From positions 1,922,001 through 1,986,000 of the forward strand of contig CADCXC010000004.1 of assembly GCA_902806595.1 (NCBI GenBank): a stretch of 64,000 nt of DNA, in the 5' to 3' direction. Made by a program: the position numbers and the translations under genes. The notes under the pieces were generated by a model, which was not told where the DNA came from, searched no databases, and saw only the letters and a program-made list of their open reading frames with translations. Shown in pieces: positions 36,196 to 46,520 of the stretch. Every line of letters begins with the position of its first letter. Position 1 is the first letter of the stretch. This DNA comes from Pyrenopolyporus hunteri. Taxonomy: Eukaryota; Ascomycota; Sordariomycetes; Xylariales; Hypoxylaceae.

Positions 36196-36275
36196 AGGAG
36201 GGAAGGACAAGGGAAAAAAAAAGGAAAAAAGGAAAAAAGAGGAAAAGAGGAAAAGGCTTAAAAAAAAAAAAAGGG
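36196..36275. repeat. Strand-asymmetric purine tract
   Basis: About 80 nt, almost all A and G on the + strand (runs of A broken by GG or G), with one CTT interruption. It may be a leader tract of an unseen gene or simple sequence. Confidence 0.7.
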
Positions 36276-36757
36276 AAAATAGGCCTAAAACTTGGCGATC
36301 TCTTCTCACACGTGGCGGGCAAGCAAGACACGGGAGATTGTCTTCACCTTACATACGTACATTACTTCTTCGCCTTCGCCCCAGGAACTCGAACTGCTCG
36401 GTACTGCGACTGCACGAAATGGCGGATTACATACTGTTGATACTATATGCATATAATACATAAGTGCAAAGTGCGTATACGTAGTGTATGTATGTATATA
36501 CGCCAGGTAGGTATTATATCGGTGTGTATACAACTGCGCTTGCTTTAGGTACATATCTCAACAAGTATAAAGTTCGATAACCTGGTAGTTACTTCGTATA
36601 ACAGCGTATCACGCACCTTAGATACTTCTCTAAACGGTTTAAGTATCTAGGTTAAGGGGGACCCTTGGGCGTCCAACGTCCGGGTTTCATTAGGCAGCTA
36701 CCTATGTACAGTACATAGTGTTGTATATCGGGTTAGAGATGTTGCAATACATCTACC

Positions 36758-36806
36758 ACGTATAATACCATATAATACAATACAACACAATACAACACAC
36801 ACACAG
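36758..36806. repeat. AT/AC-rich imperfect 10-nt repeats
   Basis: Units of the type ATAATACCAT, ATAATACAAT, ACAACACAAT, followed by ACACACACAC. Confidence 0.6.
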
Positions 36807-39800
36807 AGTCCAGAGCACACCCAAATTCCACTTAGGCTCTTGGGGTTCGGTTTTCTTTTTCGGGCCTCATACAATGATGCATCCAGGCAAGCCTACCACT
36901 ACCCCAGCGACTTCAGTGCGGAGATGGTGGGCAATGGGAGCGCGTCGCACCGGATCCCGAGCGACATCCAACCATCTCTGTGTTCCCCTCCACCGACTCC
37001 CCGAGAGCGCCGTGTCTCGTGCGTTGCTGCGGCTCAGCGTCCGGGCGGGTAGATATCACACGTGGTGGAACACGCACTAGTATAACACATGTGCATACGA
37101 TGTATGTGATCTCGATGCCTACCTAAGTATGTATGAGGTACGTACGAGATATGTAGGTATGTAAGTATTTCTATCTGTCTATCTTTAAAAGTCCCTTGCG
37201 TGGCTTCGCTCGCATCAACATATGTAAGGAGATATGTATTGTATATGTAGCATGGCTAACCGAGCCAGCTGAACCGACCGCAATTGTACAATACGGAGAT
37301 CTCAATATATGCACGCAGGTTAAAAAGCCTGCCAAAAACGGCTTCATGCCGCTCCATATTGCTTCATGCTTCTTCACGTACGACATGGACATACATACCT
37401 CATACCTCCCGGCGTCTGAATTCCTCCCTTCTGTCGGGCCACCCAGGATTTCGGGATTTTCCACGTTCGACAAGGCGAGCCCTTGCATACCGCCGGAGGG
37501 CCAGCCTCAGGTCCGTGTCGAATATCAGAGTCGGTAAGACCAAGGTTCATCCGCATGTACTTGCATGGTATTTTTCCGTTTTCCAAATTCCATTCCATGA
37601 CGACTGCCAGGATGTGGTTCACTCCCGGCTTTTGTCTACCTGGCCAGCCCGGTGTCGCCGACAATGGATATCCTCCCCACCGATCCTACCAGGCTGAGCT
37701 GTCGAAAGGACCGCTCAGGAGGATGGATCGGTTACGGCGAAAACCGCGAGGAGGAGCCTATTCCCATACTTTTATGGTCCTTGGTCGGGACTCAGGAACT
37801 CTCACGTTTACAAGCACCTACGGGGCAGGACCTTGCGCCGCCGAAAAGGCGGCCTTTTTCTCTCCTTCCTCTTCTTCCTCGTCGATGCTGTTCCTGTTCT
37901 TTCAGGGCTAGAAGACGCCCGACTTATCCGGGTTCAATATTCCTCTCATCATCATCCTAATTGGTATAAGGTTCGACGATCCAACGGGCTGAACTCAGGC
38001 AGGCAACGGGCACGGCCAATCCTAACCTTAGAAGCTTACAATAAAGAGTTAGGTTTATCCGTTCTAGGCGTGCCGGCCGCAGGCCCTGGAGGTCTGGCCG
38101 CGTGCCGCTTATCGCATTCTCGAAGCCTTTTGGAACTTGTTCCACTTACCAAGCCCTGGTGTGTCCATCCCCGGATCCAAGCTTCCTGATCCAACCCAAA
38201 CAAACCCAACAAATTCGAGGCGGTATCCTTTAAAGGAGCAAAGTGGCCTTTGTTTATATCACCGGCATCTCAGAAAGGGTGAATCGCGTAGATCAGATAG
38301 ACGAGTCTCAATACGACGCGCGTCTACGTACATAGGTAGGTAGGTAGGTGCACACCTACTTACCACCAGAACCTAGCCCCTATCCCTGGGCGCTCTTACA
38401 GTAATTTTGTCCTGGATTTCAGCTTTCGTCAAGATAGGCAAGCCCCCGGCGAATTCAGCCGTTTCCCCCCATTCTATCTTCGCGCGTTGAGTTCATAACC
38501 CCCTTGTCCAACCATGGGTTGGCATTGACCCCAAGGCCCAATGCAATGAATGAGTGGTCTGATTTTCTCAACTCGCGTCGCGAGACTCGTAGCCGCCTCG
38601 GCGCTCTTTCCATTACTCGACGTCATGGCCGGGCCTTGCTTGGATCGGTGACGCACCGACGCCGTAGGCTTATTAATTCGAGCAGGTGTATGAGCTAGTA
38701 TGTTATCATGGCGGTCTTTGTGAGTGGAAAATGTGATGAAATATAATACGAGGTAGAAACGACACGTGATTTTAAGGGGGACGGTAAGATTCCTACAATA
38801 TACTAACTCTATTGGAGGCAGCTTAGGGGGGTACTTCGACTTATTTAGATAGCTATGATAGGGCTGGGAAGACGTTCAGCTTATACTTCAGCTCCGTATT
38901 CCACCGGTATCCAAGGTAATAAACCGGCTTCAGTAAAGCTATACATTAATAACTTCTCACCTTACAGTGTTTGGTATAACCATTCCTCTGTATTTTCCTG
39001 ATAGTTCATCAGCTTCGCGTGACAATATAAACGAATATCCCTGAGTTGAGTCTCTGGACAATATCATTAAGCAAAGTTTACTACCTGTGTTCAGGGGTAA
39101 TGTGCTTATCTGACGTTTGGATAATTCAGAATATGCTTTAAATTCTATCGAGTGAAGGGATTTGATTTAAGTTCATGATTTGGGTGTCTTCGAATCTACT
39201 AGAGATACTCAGGTCAGCTTAATATCATGTAACTGAGCAACATCCAATCCTTTCAAGCATCCCCCCCTTTTCTATGGTCATAGGTATGATAAACTCTTCC
39301 ATACGCCAACCGGAGTTAGAGTAAAATTCAAAAAGGACGGATGAATTAGAAGTTAGGATTACATGTATTGGATAGAACAGAACCAAAGCGTTAAGATATA
39401 CTAACCTTTACTCAGGTGCCAGAGAATTATACATATCGCCTTATGATAGCATACTTTATTAGACCACTCTCACCCGGACTGCCAATATATGATTCTCGGA
39501 CGAGGGCTAGGGATATCAGAGCCCATCCCGGCCAATTGTTGTCATCATTGCGGAACTCTAAGATCAGCAGGTAGCGCGTACATAGGGTCTCATAGACTTA
39601 GACCTTCGCAAGTATCTAACCGACATATGATGATGATAGCAACGCATCCCCTCCTATTGATAGAGCACTCCTCGCATTACACCAGGGCTCTGGGGTCATA
39701 GTAGGTACCTAGGTAGGACCACTAGTGGCGGCACTCGCTACGATAAGCCCCTCGTGCGCGCACACTCCCATCGCGAATAGCCTCAGCCGCGCCCGTCGCG

Positions 39801-40883
39801 CCGCACCCGCGGGTGCCCCTCTTCCGTAGCAACAACCATCGACACAACCTCCTCCCAGGCAACGAGGTACCTGCGCTGCCGTACCTCCCGCGGAAGTAGA
39901 ACATATATACCTAAAGAACAGACAACCTACCAGCCGACCCCGCAAAAAGGAAGTATCCCTGGGTGACAGGAGGCTAGAGAAAACTGCACCGATGGCCCAT
40001 ATGGTGGACCGGTTTGGCGCACCGTGACTTGACACTACGGGCTATTCAAAGTGGTTTTTCGTAGGTACTGGGTTCGAGCCTGGTTCCGAGCTTTTTTTGC
40101 GATTATTTTTTCCTTCTATGCCCTTTTACTGTTATACTGTCGCTACTCTCTCGCACATCTCTGCGCATACTTGCTCTCTAATGTCCATCTAGGTATTAAT
40201 GAGTTGACATCGAGGGTATTCGTGTACCCGACTCCCAGGTTGCTGATATTGAGGTATGTAGCTAGCCCCCTTTGCGCATCTATCGTACCTTACTTGACTG
40301 CTGGCTAAGAATCGAGCATCACTCTCAGCCCTCAACTCTACAGTAATGTGTGTGAACATATTTAATAGCATCTACGCCGGAACCGCAGAACCGAAGCCGT
40401 CCTGCTCAAATTTATCCTCACGATCATGGTTTGATATTGAAGTCTGTCTATGGAAGTAAACCTCTCAACTCCTAAAACAATTACCATAGTCATCTACGTA
40501 CCAAGCCGCCGTCGACGGAGACGCATTTCAACTTAATTATTATACGTACTCTAGGCCATACGTGCATACCAAGGCAAGCCGAGACCGCTTGAAAAAATCA
40601 ACTTCGACAAGGACAATTTCCAGGGGTATATTATATACTTCATCCTCCTCCTCCTCCTTCTTTTCTTCGCAACCCTTCCCCCCTTCTCAGAACAAGCCAG
40701 CCCAGGCTATCTAGCTTTCCCATTCCAGCAACCCCCCCCACCCATCGCCGAGCCTCACGACATACGCTCAGAAGCGAGTATATCGGATACCGAAGCCGAT
40801 ACGAGTCATATCTAAAGCCAAAGCCAAAGACCGCCACAACTTCCCAGCAAAAAAGAAACCGCAAAACCCCACGCTATCGTTCC

Positions 40884-41958
40884 TCACTCCAGCTCCGCGG
40901 GAAACCCATGGTACCCGGGCGCCGACCCGTTCGCCAGTTGCTGCGGCAGCACCAGCTGCTGCTGCGGGTACGGCGGCGCCGCGCGGTGCTGCGCGCTCGC
41001 GGGGCGGAGCTTGTTTATGCGCAGCGGCTCGGGGACGTCGCCACTACCCGCCGTGCCTGGTGTCGAGCTACGGCTTTGATTCTGGCCCTGGCCGTACGGG
41101 GGCGGCGGATTCGTCACCGGTGGCGGGGTCTGCGTCGCGCGGCTATATGTAGCGGACGCTGAGCGCGCGTGCTGTTGCCGCTGCTGCTGCTGCTGCTGGT
41201 ACTGTATTGGTAGCTGCTGGTTCGGGTGGTAGGGCGCCGGGTACGTCGGCGCGTGGCTGATGGACGAGTGAGCTGAGTGCGGGCTCCCCGCGTGCGCGGC
41301 CGAGGCGGCGCGCTGCTGCTGCTGTTTTCGGGAAGCGCTGGCGGCGCTGGCTAGGAGTCGCTCCACGAGCACCCCGTGGGCCTTCTTGAGGGTCTTCTTG
41401 ACGAAGGACGACATGACGAAGTTGCATCTTAGCTCGACGTCCTTTTGCGTGGCATGTTAGCTTAAAGGATCCCTAAAGAGGGGATTCGGCATTATGAGGA
41501 GGAGGGTAGGAGGATGGGAAGATGGAGAGGAGGAAGCTTACCTCGCGCAGATAGAGACCCTGCCTAGGAGCATTGATGCCGAGCTCGATAGGCTCGGGGG
41601 GCTCGCCGGGGAGGGAGCCGTTGAGGCTCCAGCGCTCGCGGATGTCGGTGCCCATGGGGGCGTAGACGTGGGTCTGGATGCCGTTGGGCAGGTCGTTGAA
41701 GGCGGCGGTGTAGGTGACGTCGCCGGAGACGACGCCGCCGGGCAGGTAGGAGATCTTGTCGGTCATGCTCCACCAGACGCAGCGCTGCTCCTCGGCGGGC
41801 GCGTGCGCCGGCGGGTCGATGGGGTGCCGCTCGATGACCAGCGGGTTCAGGTCGATCATCTCGACGTGGTTGTGCAGGAACTCGATCACCACCTCCCGCG
41901 TGATGTTCGCCGGCAGCGGCGAGATCGTCGTGAACGTCGTGCGCTTCGACATCGCCAT
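40884..41958 (-). CDS. DUF7053 domain protein with poly-Gln/Pro tail
   Basis: Fungus-specific protein of unknown function. Exons 41542-41958 and 40884-41441 join to 975 nt (324 aa). The intron 41442-41541 has a GTAAGC donor, a GCTAAC branch point and a CAAAAG acceptor, in phase 0. The N-terminal ~170 residues form the conserved domain: SKRTTFTTISPLPANITREV, HNHVEMIDLNPLVIERHPID, the WWSMTDKISYLPGG strand and the exon junction GLYLRE/DVELRCNFVMSSFVKKT, ending in a helix KKTLKKAHGVLVERLL. The rest is Gln-, Pro- and Ser-rich disorder, with QQQQRAAS and YQQQQQQRQQ runs encoded by CAG repeats (GCTGCTGCTGCTGCTGCTGG on the + strand near 41180). The ATG at 41958 is used; 41952 (MSKRTTF) matches the usual family start better, and 41976 is also in frame. 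GC-rich codon use. Confidence 0.82.
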
Positions 41959-43031
41959 CGCGCGCGCAAAACACATACACACACACCCTAACACGGCTAC
42001 GCGGCTACGTTCCCGACGTCGAACTTGGGCACGACGACTACTGGGTACTACTAGATTGGAGGAAGGGATAGACGAACGCCTAGACGAAGAGGCGGCTGAA
42101 GCGCCAAGGAAAGGAACCGAGGTCTTGTAGTGGTTGAAAAAACTCTGGGGATGGCTTATAGAGAAAGGTGACTTGTCATAGGCTGTAAAGGCCAGATGAG
42201 AGCGAGATTAGATAAACGAGCACAAAGCGAGGACCAGCTGTAGGATCGAGCTGGGGGACAATTGGAGGGATGTAGCTAAACTTGAAGCTAAGAGAATTAC
42301 GGCGGTAGCGGTAAGCCGAGTAACGTAACACGGAGCCGGGGAGAGTAGAAAGGGAAAAAGACGAGAAAGAAAAGAGAGAAAAAGAGAGAAGAAGGAAAAA
42401 GTGGAAATAAGTGACGAAGCTTGAGGAGTTGGCCCCGTAGTAGTAGACTTCAACATGCCCAGGTCGCCATTCTAAACCTTAGACGTGTATTGATGATGCT
42501 CACTTAGGCACGGAGAGAGTTGGTTGTTGTTTCATTGAACTGCAAAGCCGAACCCTTAGACCGGTAAAGGTTAAAATAAAGACAAGGCAGGGGGATCAAA
42601 GGTCGAGTCGGCTGATTGGTCGCGCTTGTTGGGCGATCAGCAGGGTGGCATGCATTGTTGGCATTTCTGGTCGCCTCTCCTTGCATGATGAGGCTATGGC
42701 ATCGATTTCGCGGCTTGACCAATCGCCCAAAATCCCAAAATAGAACCGCTTACAGGCCCGTCTATGCACTACGCCGTTGCAGAATACCCTGGTTGGTCCG
42801 TTCGTACCGAATTAAACCTCGCCTAGTAGAAGCAACTGGTCTCGTCTTACCGTTGTTAAAGCGAACTACAACCCCACGTTATGGACAAATAGACATATTC
42901 CTATCTGGTGACCTGGTTTGCGGCCGTCCACGGCTATCTCGAGTCCCGGCGGGCTTAGTCGGGTCCGGCCAATAATCTTGTAATTATTCATATATTCGGA
43001 GCCACGGGGGCGGAAACCATGTACAGCCATG
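41959..43031. other. Intergenic between DUF7053 and ORC4
   Basis: The promoter and leader of the DUF7053 gene probably lie here; a purine tract on the + strand (about 42345-42405, GAAAGAAAAGAGAGAAAAAG) is CT-rich on its coding strand. No convincing gene is seen. Confidence 0.45.
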
Positions 43032-45738
43032 TTAGATCTGGGTGCACCACCGAGAGAGAAACCCGGGCAGCTCGCAGGCTCCGGGGATCTCGTCCAGTGC
43101 AACCTCGAGTTTCCACATCTTGCCCTCTAGACCGCCGTGCGCGGCGTTACTTCGACCGCCTATGCCAGCCGGGATGAGTATACCTAGCGACACTAAACGT
43201 TCCCAGGCCACCGCTGCTACGCCTCGACCCCATGTCCTCGCGCCCGCTCCTAGGGCTAGCATGCCAGACGAAGCTGACTGCACCCGTTGCTTACCCATCT
43301 GAGAGCTGTACTCATCATACGCCATGGCAAAATTAACGGTATCGGTATGAGCTACAATATCTAGGCGGGCTGCCGAGATGAGTAACGCGAGCTCAAGATC
43401 TGACAGCGCCGCTAAAAGATGCAGCTTTGATTCCAAGGGCTCGAGCGAAACGTGACCCGTCGTTGAGGATGAGGGGATCGCTAAATCTAGCGAGGAAGTC
43501 GAGACTGCCGAGAGCGGCAGGATGCACGAGGTGAGGAACGCCGACACGGATTTCGTCGTGTAGTAGTGATATTCTAGATGATCTTCGAAGCTCGAGCTCT
43601 TGCGCAGGGCCTGGGACGCGTTAGTCAAACATTCATGCGCATTTGGGTATAACAGCGGCGTATTACCTCGATCTTCTTGTCCCAATAGTCTCGGAATTCG
43701 TATAGTCCTTGCAGACTGGTATCGAATCCCTCACGGGCAAGGTCTTCTTCGTCGACAGACAGACCCTGTCTACAGACGTCCCAGTAAGCCGGTAAGGTCT
43801 TTGGAAGAGACATATAGATGTATCGGTGACTGAATCGACTCTTCACTCTCTTCTCCAGGCTCTCTACCACATCTATTCTCGTGGTCAACCCTAACACTGC
43901 GATGGGTGCTTTCCTCGCTTGAGCAATATCAAACAGGTTATATAACAGGGTTTGTCGCGCGTGCGCCGCGAACAAGTCAAACTCGTCAATGACGAAGACG
44001 ACGGACTTGGATGTCACGCCGTCCTCGGCTCCCGTTATTTCTGTGGGGTGGGATAGGAGGGCTAGCAGCGAGGCCATGGTATCGGCGTAGTTGTTCGTCT
44101 AGTCAGTGTCAGCTTCCGCGGTATTCGGTCTATAGAGCCTCGTTATACCTTGTTTATCAGATCATCTTCGAGATCCATCTCCTTGCCGAGTTGACGCCAA
44201 ATCTCTTTAAGAGCTAGTTTATCGTCGGTATGGATAAAACCGTTCAGACGTACTATATGGAAGTCTTCTTGGTGCTCAGCCCTAAGATTTGTGATGATCT
44301 CTTCAAGCAGCTGGAATAGTGAACAGTCATATTAGCTATAGCTATATTCGGGGGAAAACAACGGAAACCTTACCGTAGTCTTGCCACAACCTCTAGCCCC
44401 GATGACCATCATCGAATTACCTTCACCGGCAACAACCGTCTGTTCTACTAGTTGGAACGCCTTGTCATAAGCTTCGGTTTGGCCGCAAAGTTTAATGCGA
44501 CGGTTTCCGGTACAGCGATCTAACAACACGCGCTGCATGTGTCGCAAATGCTGCTCAAAATTAGGAATAGCGGGTATCTCGGATGATTTCGTTACGTGTA
44601 TCGGTTTCTTCGGTGCTGCTTTCGGGGCACCTAGAACATCGTCTTGTGAGCAACTCCTACAGATCCAGTCGCCTTCTGGGATGACCGGTACGTCGTAGCA
44701 TTTCTGGTGAAATCCCCTGTCACAATTCTCGCAGAAAATAATCTCATTCGGCGGCTCCGAGTCCGGCTTTGAGCATATAGCGCATACCTCGTCGTCCTCA
44801 CTATCTTGTGCCTCGCCCGCTTCGTCGTTAGATGATGGCGCGGCATTGGCAATGGGTTTTGCGGGCTTTCCTTGAGATTTCGGCTTCGCGGTTTTCAACG
44901 GAATGTCCTTGAAGAAAACCTCATTTTCTTTTCCGCGATCTTCCTCATTAAAGGCCACATTCTTGCGAGGCCGACCAATCTTCTTCTTTTGTGGTGATAG
45001 GATCCCCTTAATGGCCGGTATTTTGACGGCAGGTGATGCGTTTGCGTTACGTCGTGGGAGTTGAGCTTTATTTAGCCTCTGGTTTGATGCGGGCGCATCG
45101 AGCGTGCGGCGTGTTCTCGGGGTCCTCTCCTTCTTCTTCGGTGCATCTTCCTGGCCGAGTTCGTCCTCGAGCGAACCAACCGGTTTCTTTTTCCGTGATT
45201 CCAACAACCTCGCGCTTACGCTCTTCTTGGATGAAACGCTGGATGCTGCCCGGATCCCTTTCTTACTGGAAGGCGTAGTGTGGAGCTTGTGGGCCTCATT
45301 TGCTCTACCCTGAGTACCATTAACCTCCTCGTCGGAGTCAGGCACGTCGTAGATGTTACTGTGGTTGGGTAGACGGTGACTCGGCGTAAGACCAAGCTTC
45401 TTGTGTTTGAGAGGGAGGCTTCGCAACTTTTCGGCTGCCTCGTCATCCACCCGCGATTCTGGTACGTTATAAGCGGCGCCGTCGGTCGAATTCGTTTGGT
45501 CGGTATTAGCGGTGTTCTTCGTTGCCCCTTTTCGACCAAATCCTAGAGCATTGCCTATGGCAGAAGTGATGGCGGAGAAACCTTTCGGGGTCGAGGGCGA
45601 GGAGTTCGCGAGAGCATTGAGGCGGCGCTTCTTGATAGAAGTAGTTATGCTAGGTGTAGCCGCCGGTGACGAGTCTAGCTCATCCTCAGGATGACTTCGT
45701 TTTCGTCGGCCGGAGCCGGGAGTATGGTCGGTCGTCAT
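43032..45738 (-). CDS. ORC4: Origin recognition complex subunit 4 with AT-hook and PHD finger
   Basis: AAA+ subunit of the complex that marks replication origins and loads MCM helicases. Exons 44374-45738, 44149-44310, 43667-44098 and 43032-43610 join to 2538 nt (845 aa). Residues 1-310 are basic and disordered, with an AT-hook core KKKIGRPRKN (about 252). A PHD finger follows at about 316-363: CAICSKPDSE, FCENCDRGFHQKCYD and WICRSC supply the Cys4-His-Cys3 zinc ligands. The AAA+ domain begins near 440: Walker A GARGCGKTT at the end of exon 1, then LLEEIITNLRAEHQEDFHIV, Walker B VVFVIDEFDLF and the sensor-1/arginine region LGLTTRIDVVESLEKRVKSR. The C-terminal winged-helix region ends LSRWCTQI. 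Splice sites are all GT-AG with CTAAC/CTGAC branch points. The AAA+ half is unmistakably Orc4. Confidence 0.93.
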
Positions 45739-46520
45739 ATTATCGTTGAACAGCAAAATCGAGGGTGAAATAGTGGACCACAGTTATTGATTACGTGGAA
45801 ATTGATCATAAGGGTCCAGGGAACTTGGCCATGTCGGAATATCCCATTTCCACTTCGGTGGTAAAGATGGTGAAGATGGTGGAGGTGGAAGATGTGGAAG
45901 ATGTGACGATGCGTTATCGTTATCTTTAGTACCCGAGTCAATTGGGTCAACATTTCCCATTAAAAATAGCAGTAAAACGCGACGCGCTTACCGCAATTTA
46001 CGCGCTTTTGCGGGGCCCGGATAGCCCCACGGGGATCGTGGCCCAGGTACCTTAGGTACATGTTTGGTACCCGGAGAGGCACCTATTAAACGGGCAACTT
46101 CAGTTTTTAGAGGCCCTTGCATCGCCTCTTATCTCCTTTCCCTCTTCAACATTCACTTTTCTACATCTTCGAAGTCGAATTGACTTCTAACGTACCTAGG
46201 CAGGTAAACTTCACAACTCCGTAGGTACTCTACCTACACTACATTCAAGTCGTTGGCTTTCAGCCCGTTATATCCATCGTCATCTAGGTACCATTCAGAT
46301 TTCGGCTATTCCTACTACATCGAATAAGTCCGCGTCGTGCGGTGTGGATAGTCCTGGGAGCTTTCATTATATATATTATTCCTGGCCAACGCCACGAGCA
46401 CGGTATGTAAAGTTGACTACCTACCTAGGTACCTATCCATGATGAATGTCGAGAGCATCATCTTGGTGAGCTTCAGTGGCTCAGACAACTACTCAATATA
46501 AGCCTATCTACTTGATATTC
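45739..46520. other. Intergenic, ORC4 upstream / P450 3' side
   Basis: Contains GATGGTGAAGATGGTGGAGG-type repeats just upstream of ORC4 (45865-45905), and CCTACCTAGGTACCTATCC with TACCTAGGTA at 46422. CT-rich sequence (46120-46170) is probably part of a promoter. No gene is seen. Confidence 0.5.

Larger units (their letters stand above)
26034..40883. other. 15-kb gene-poor block
   Basis: No reading frame here has a recognisable domain. The longest (28694-29365, 33441-33806, 37483-37911) look like chance frames, with no supporting splice signals or family motifs. The sequence is rich in TA, ATAC/TACAT strings and ACCT/AGGT motifs (TACCTAGGTA at 27123, 29481, 36094 and 39706). It includes simple repeats listed separately. 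I see no reverse transcriptase, integrase, transposase, LTR pair or tRNA gene, but very old or RIP-mutated elements would be hard to see by eye. Islands of higher GC (about 29.1-29.3, 33.4-33.8, 37.3-37.9 and 38.5-38.7 kb) are the places to search first. Confidence 0.5.

Noticed and set aside
37483..37911. 142-codon frame on the + strand
   Set aside because: All three forward frames are open over part of it and none shows a family motif.
40040..40100. tRNA-like GGTTCGAGCC (T-loop/B-box lookalike)
   Set aside because: The flanking bases do not form a five-pair T stem and I find no matching A box or acceptor stem upstream.
41494..41991. 165-codon antisense frame
   Set aside because: Antisense shadow of the GC-rich first exon of the DUF7053 gene.
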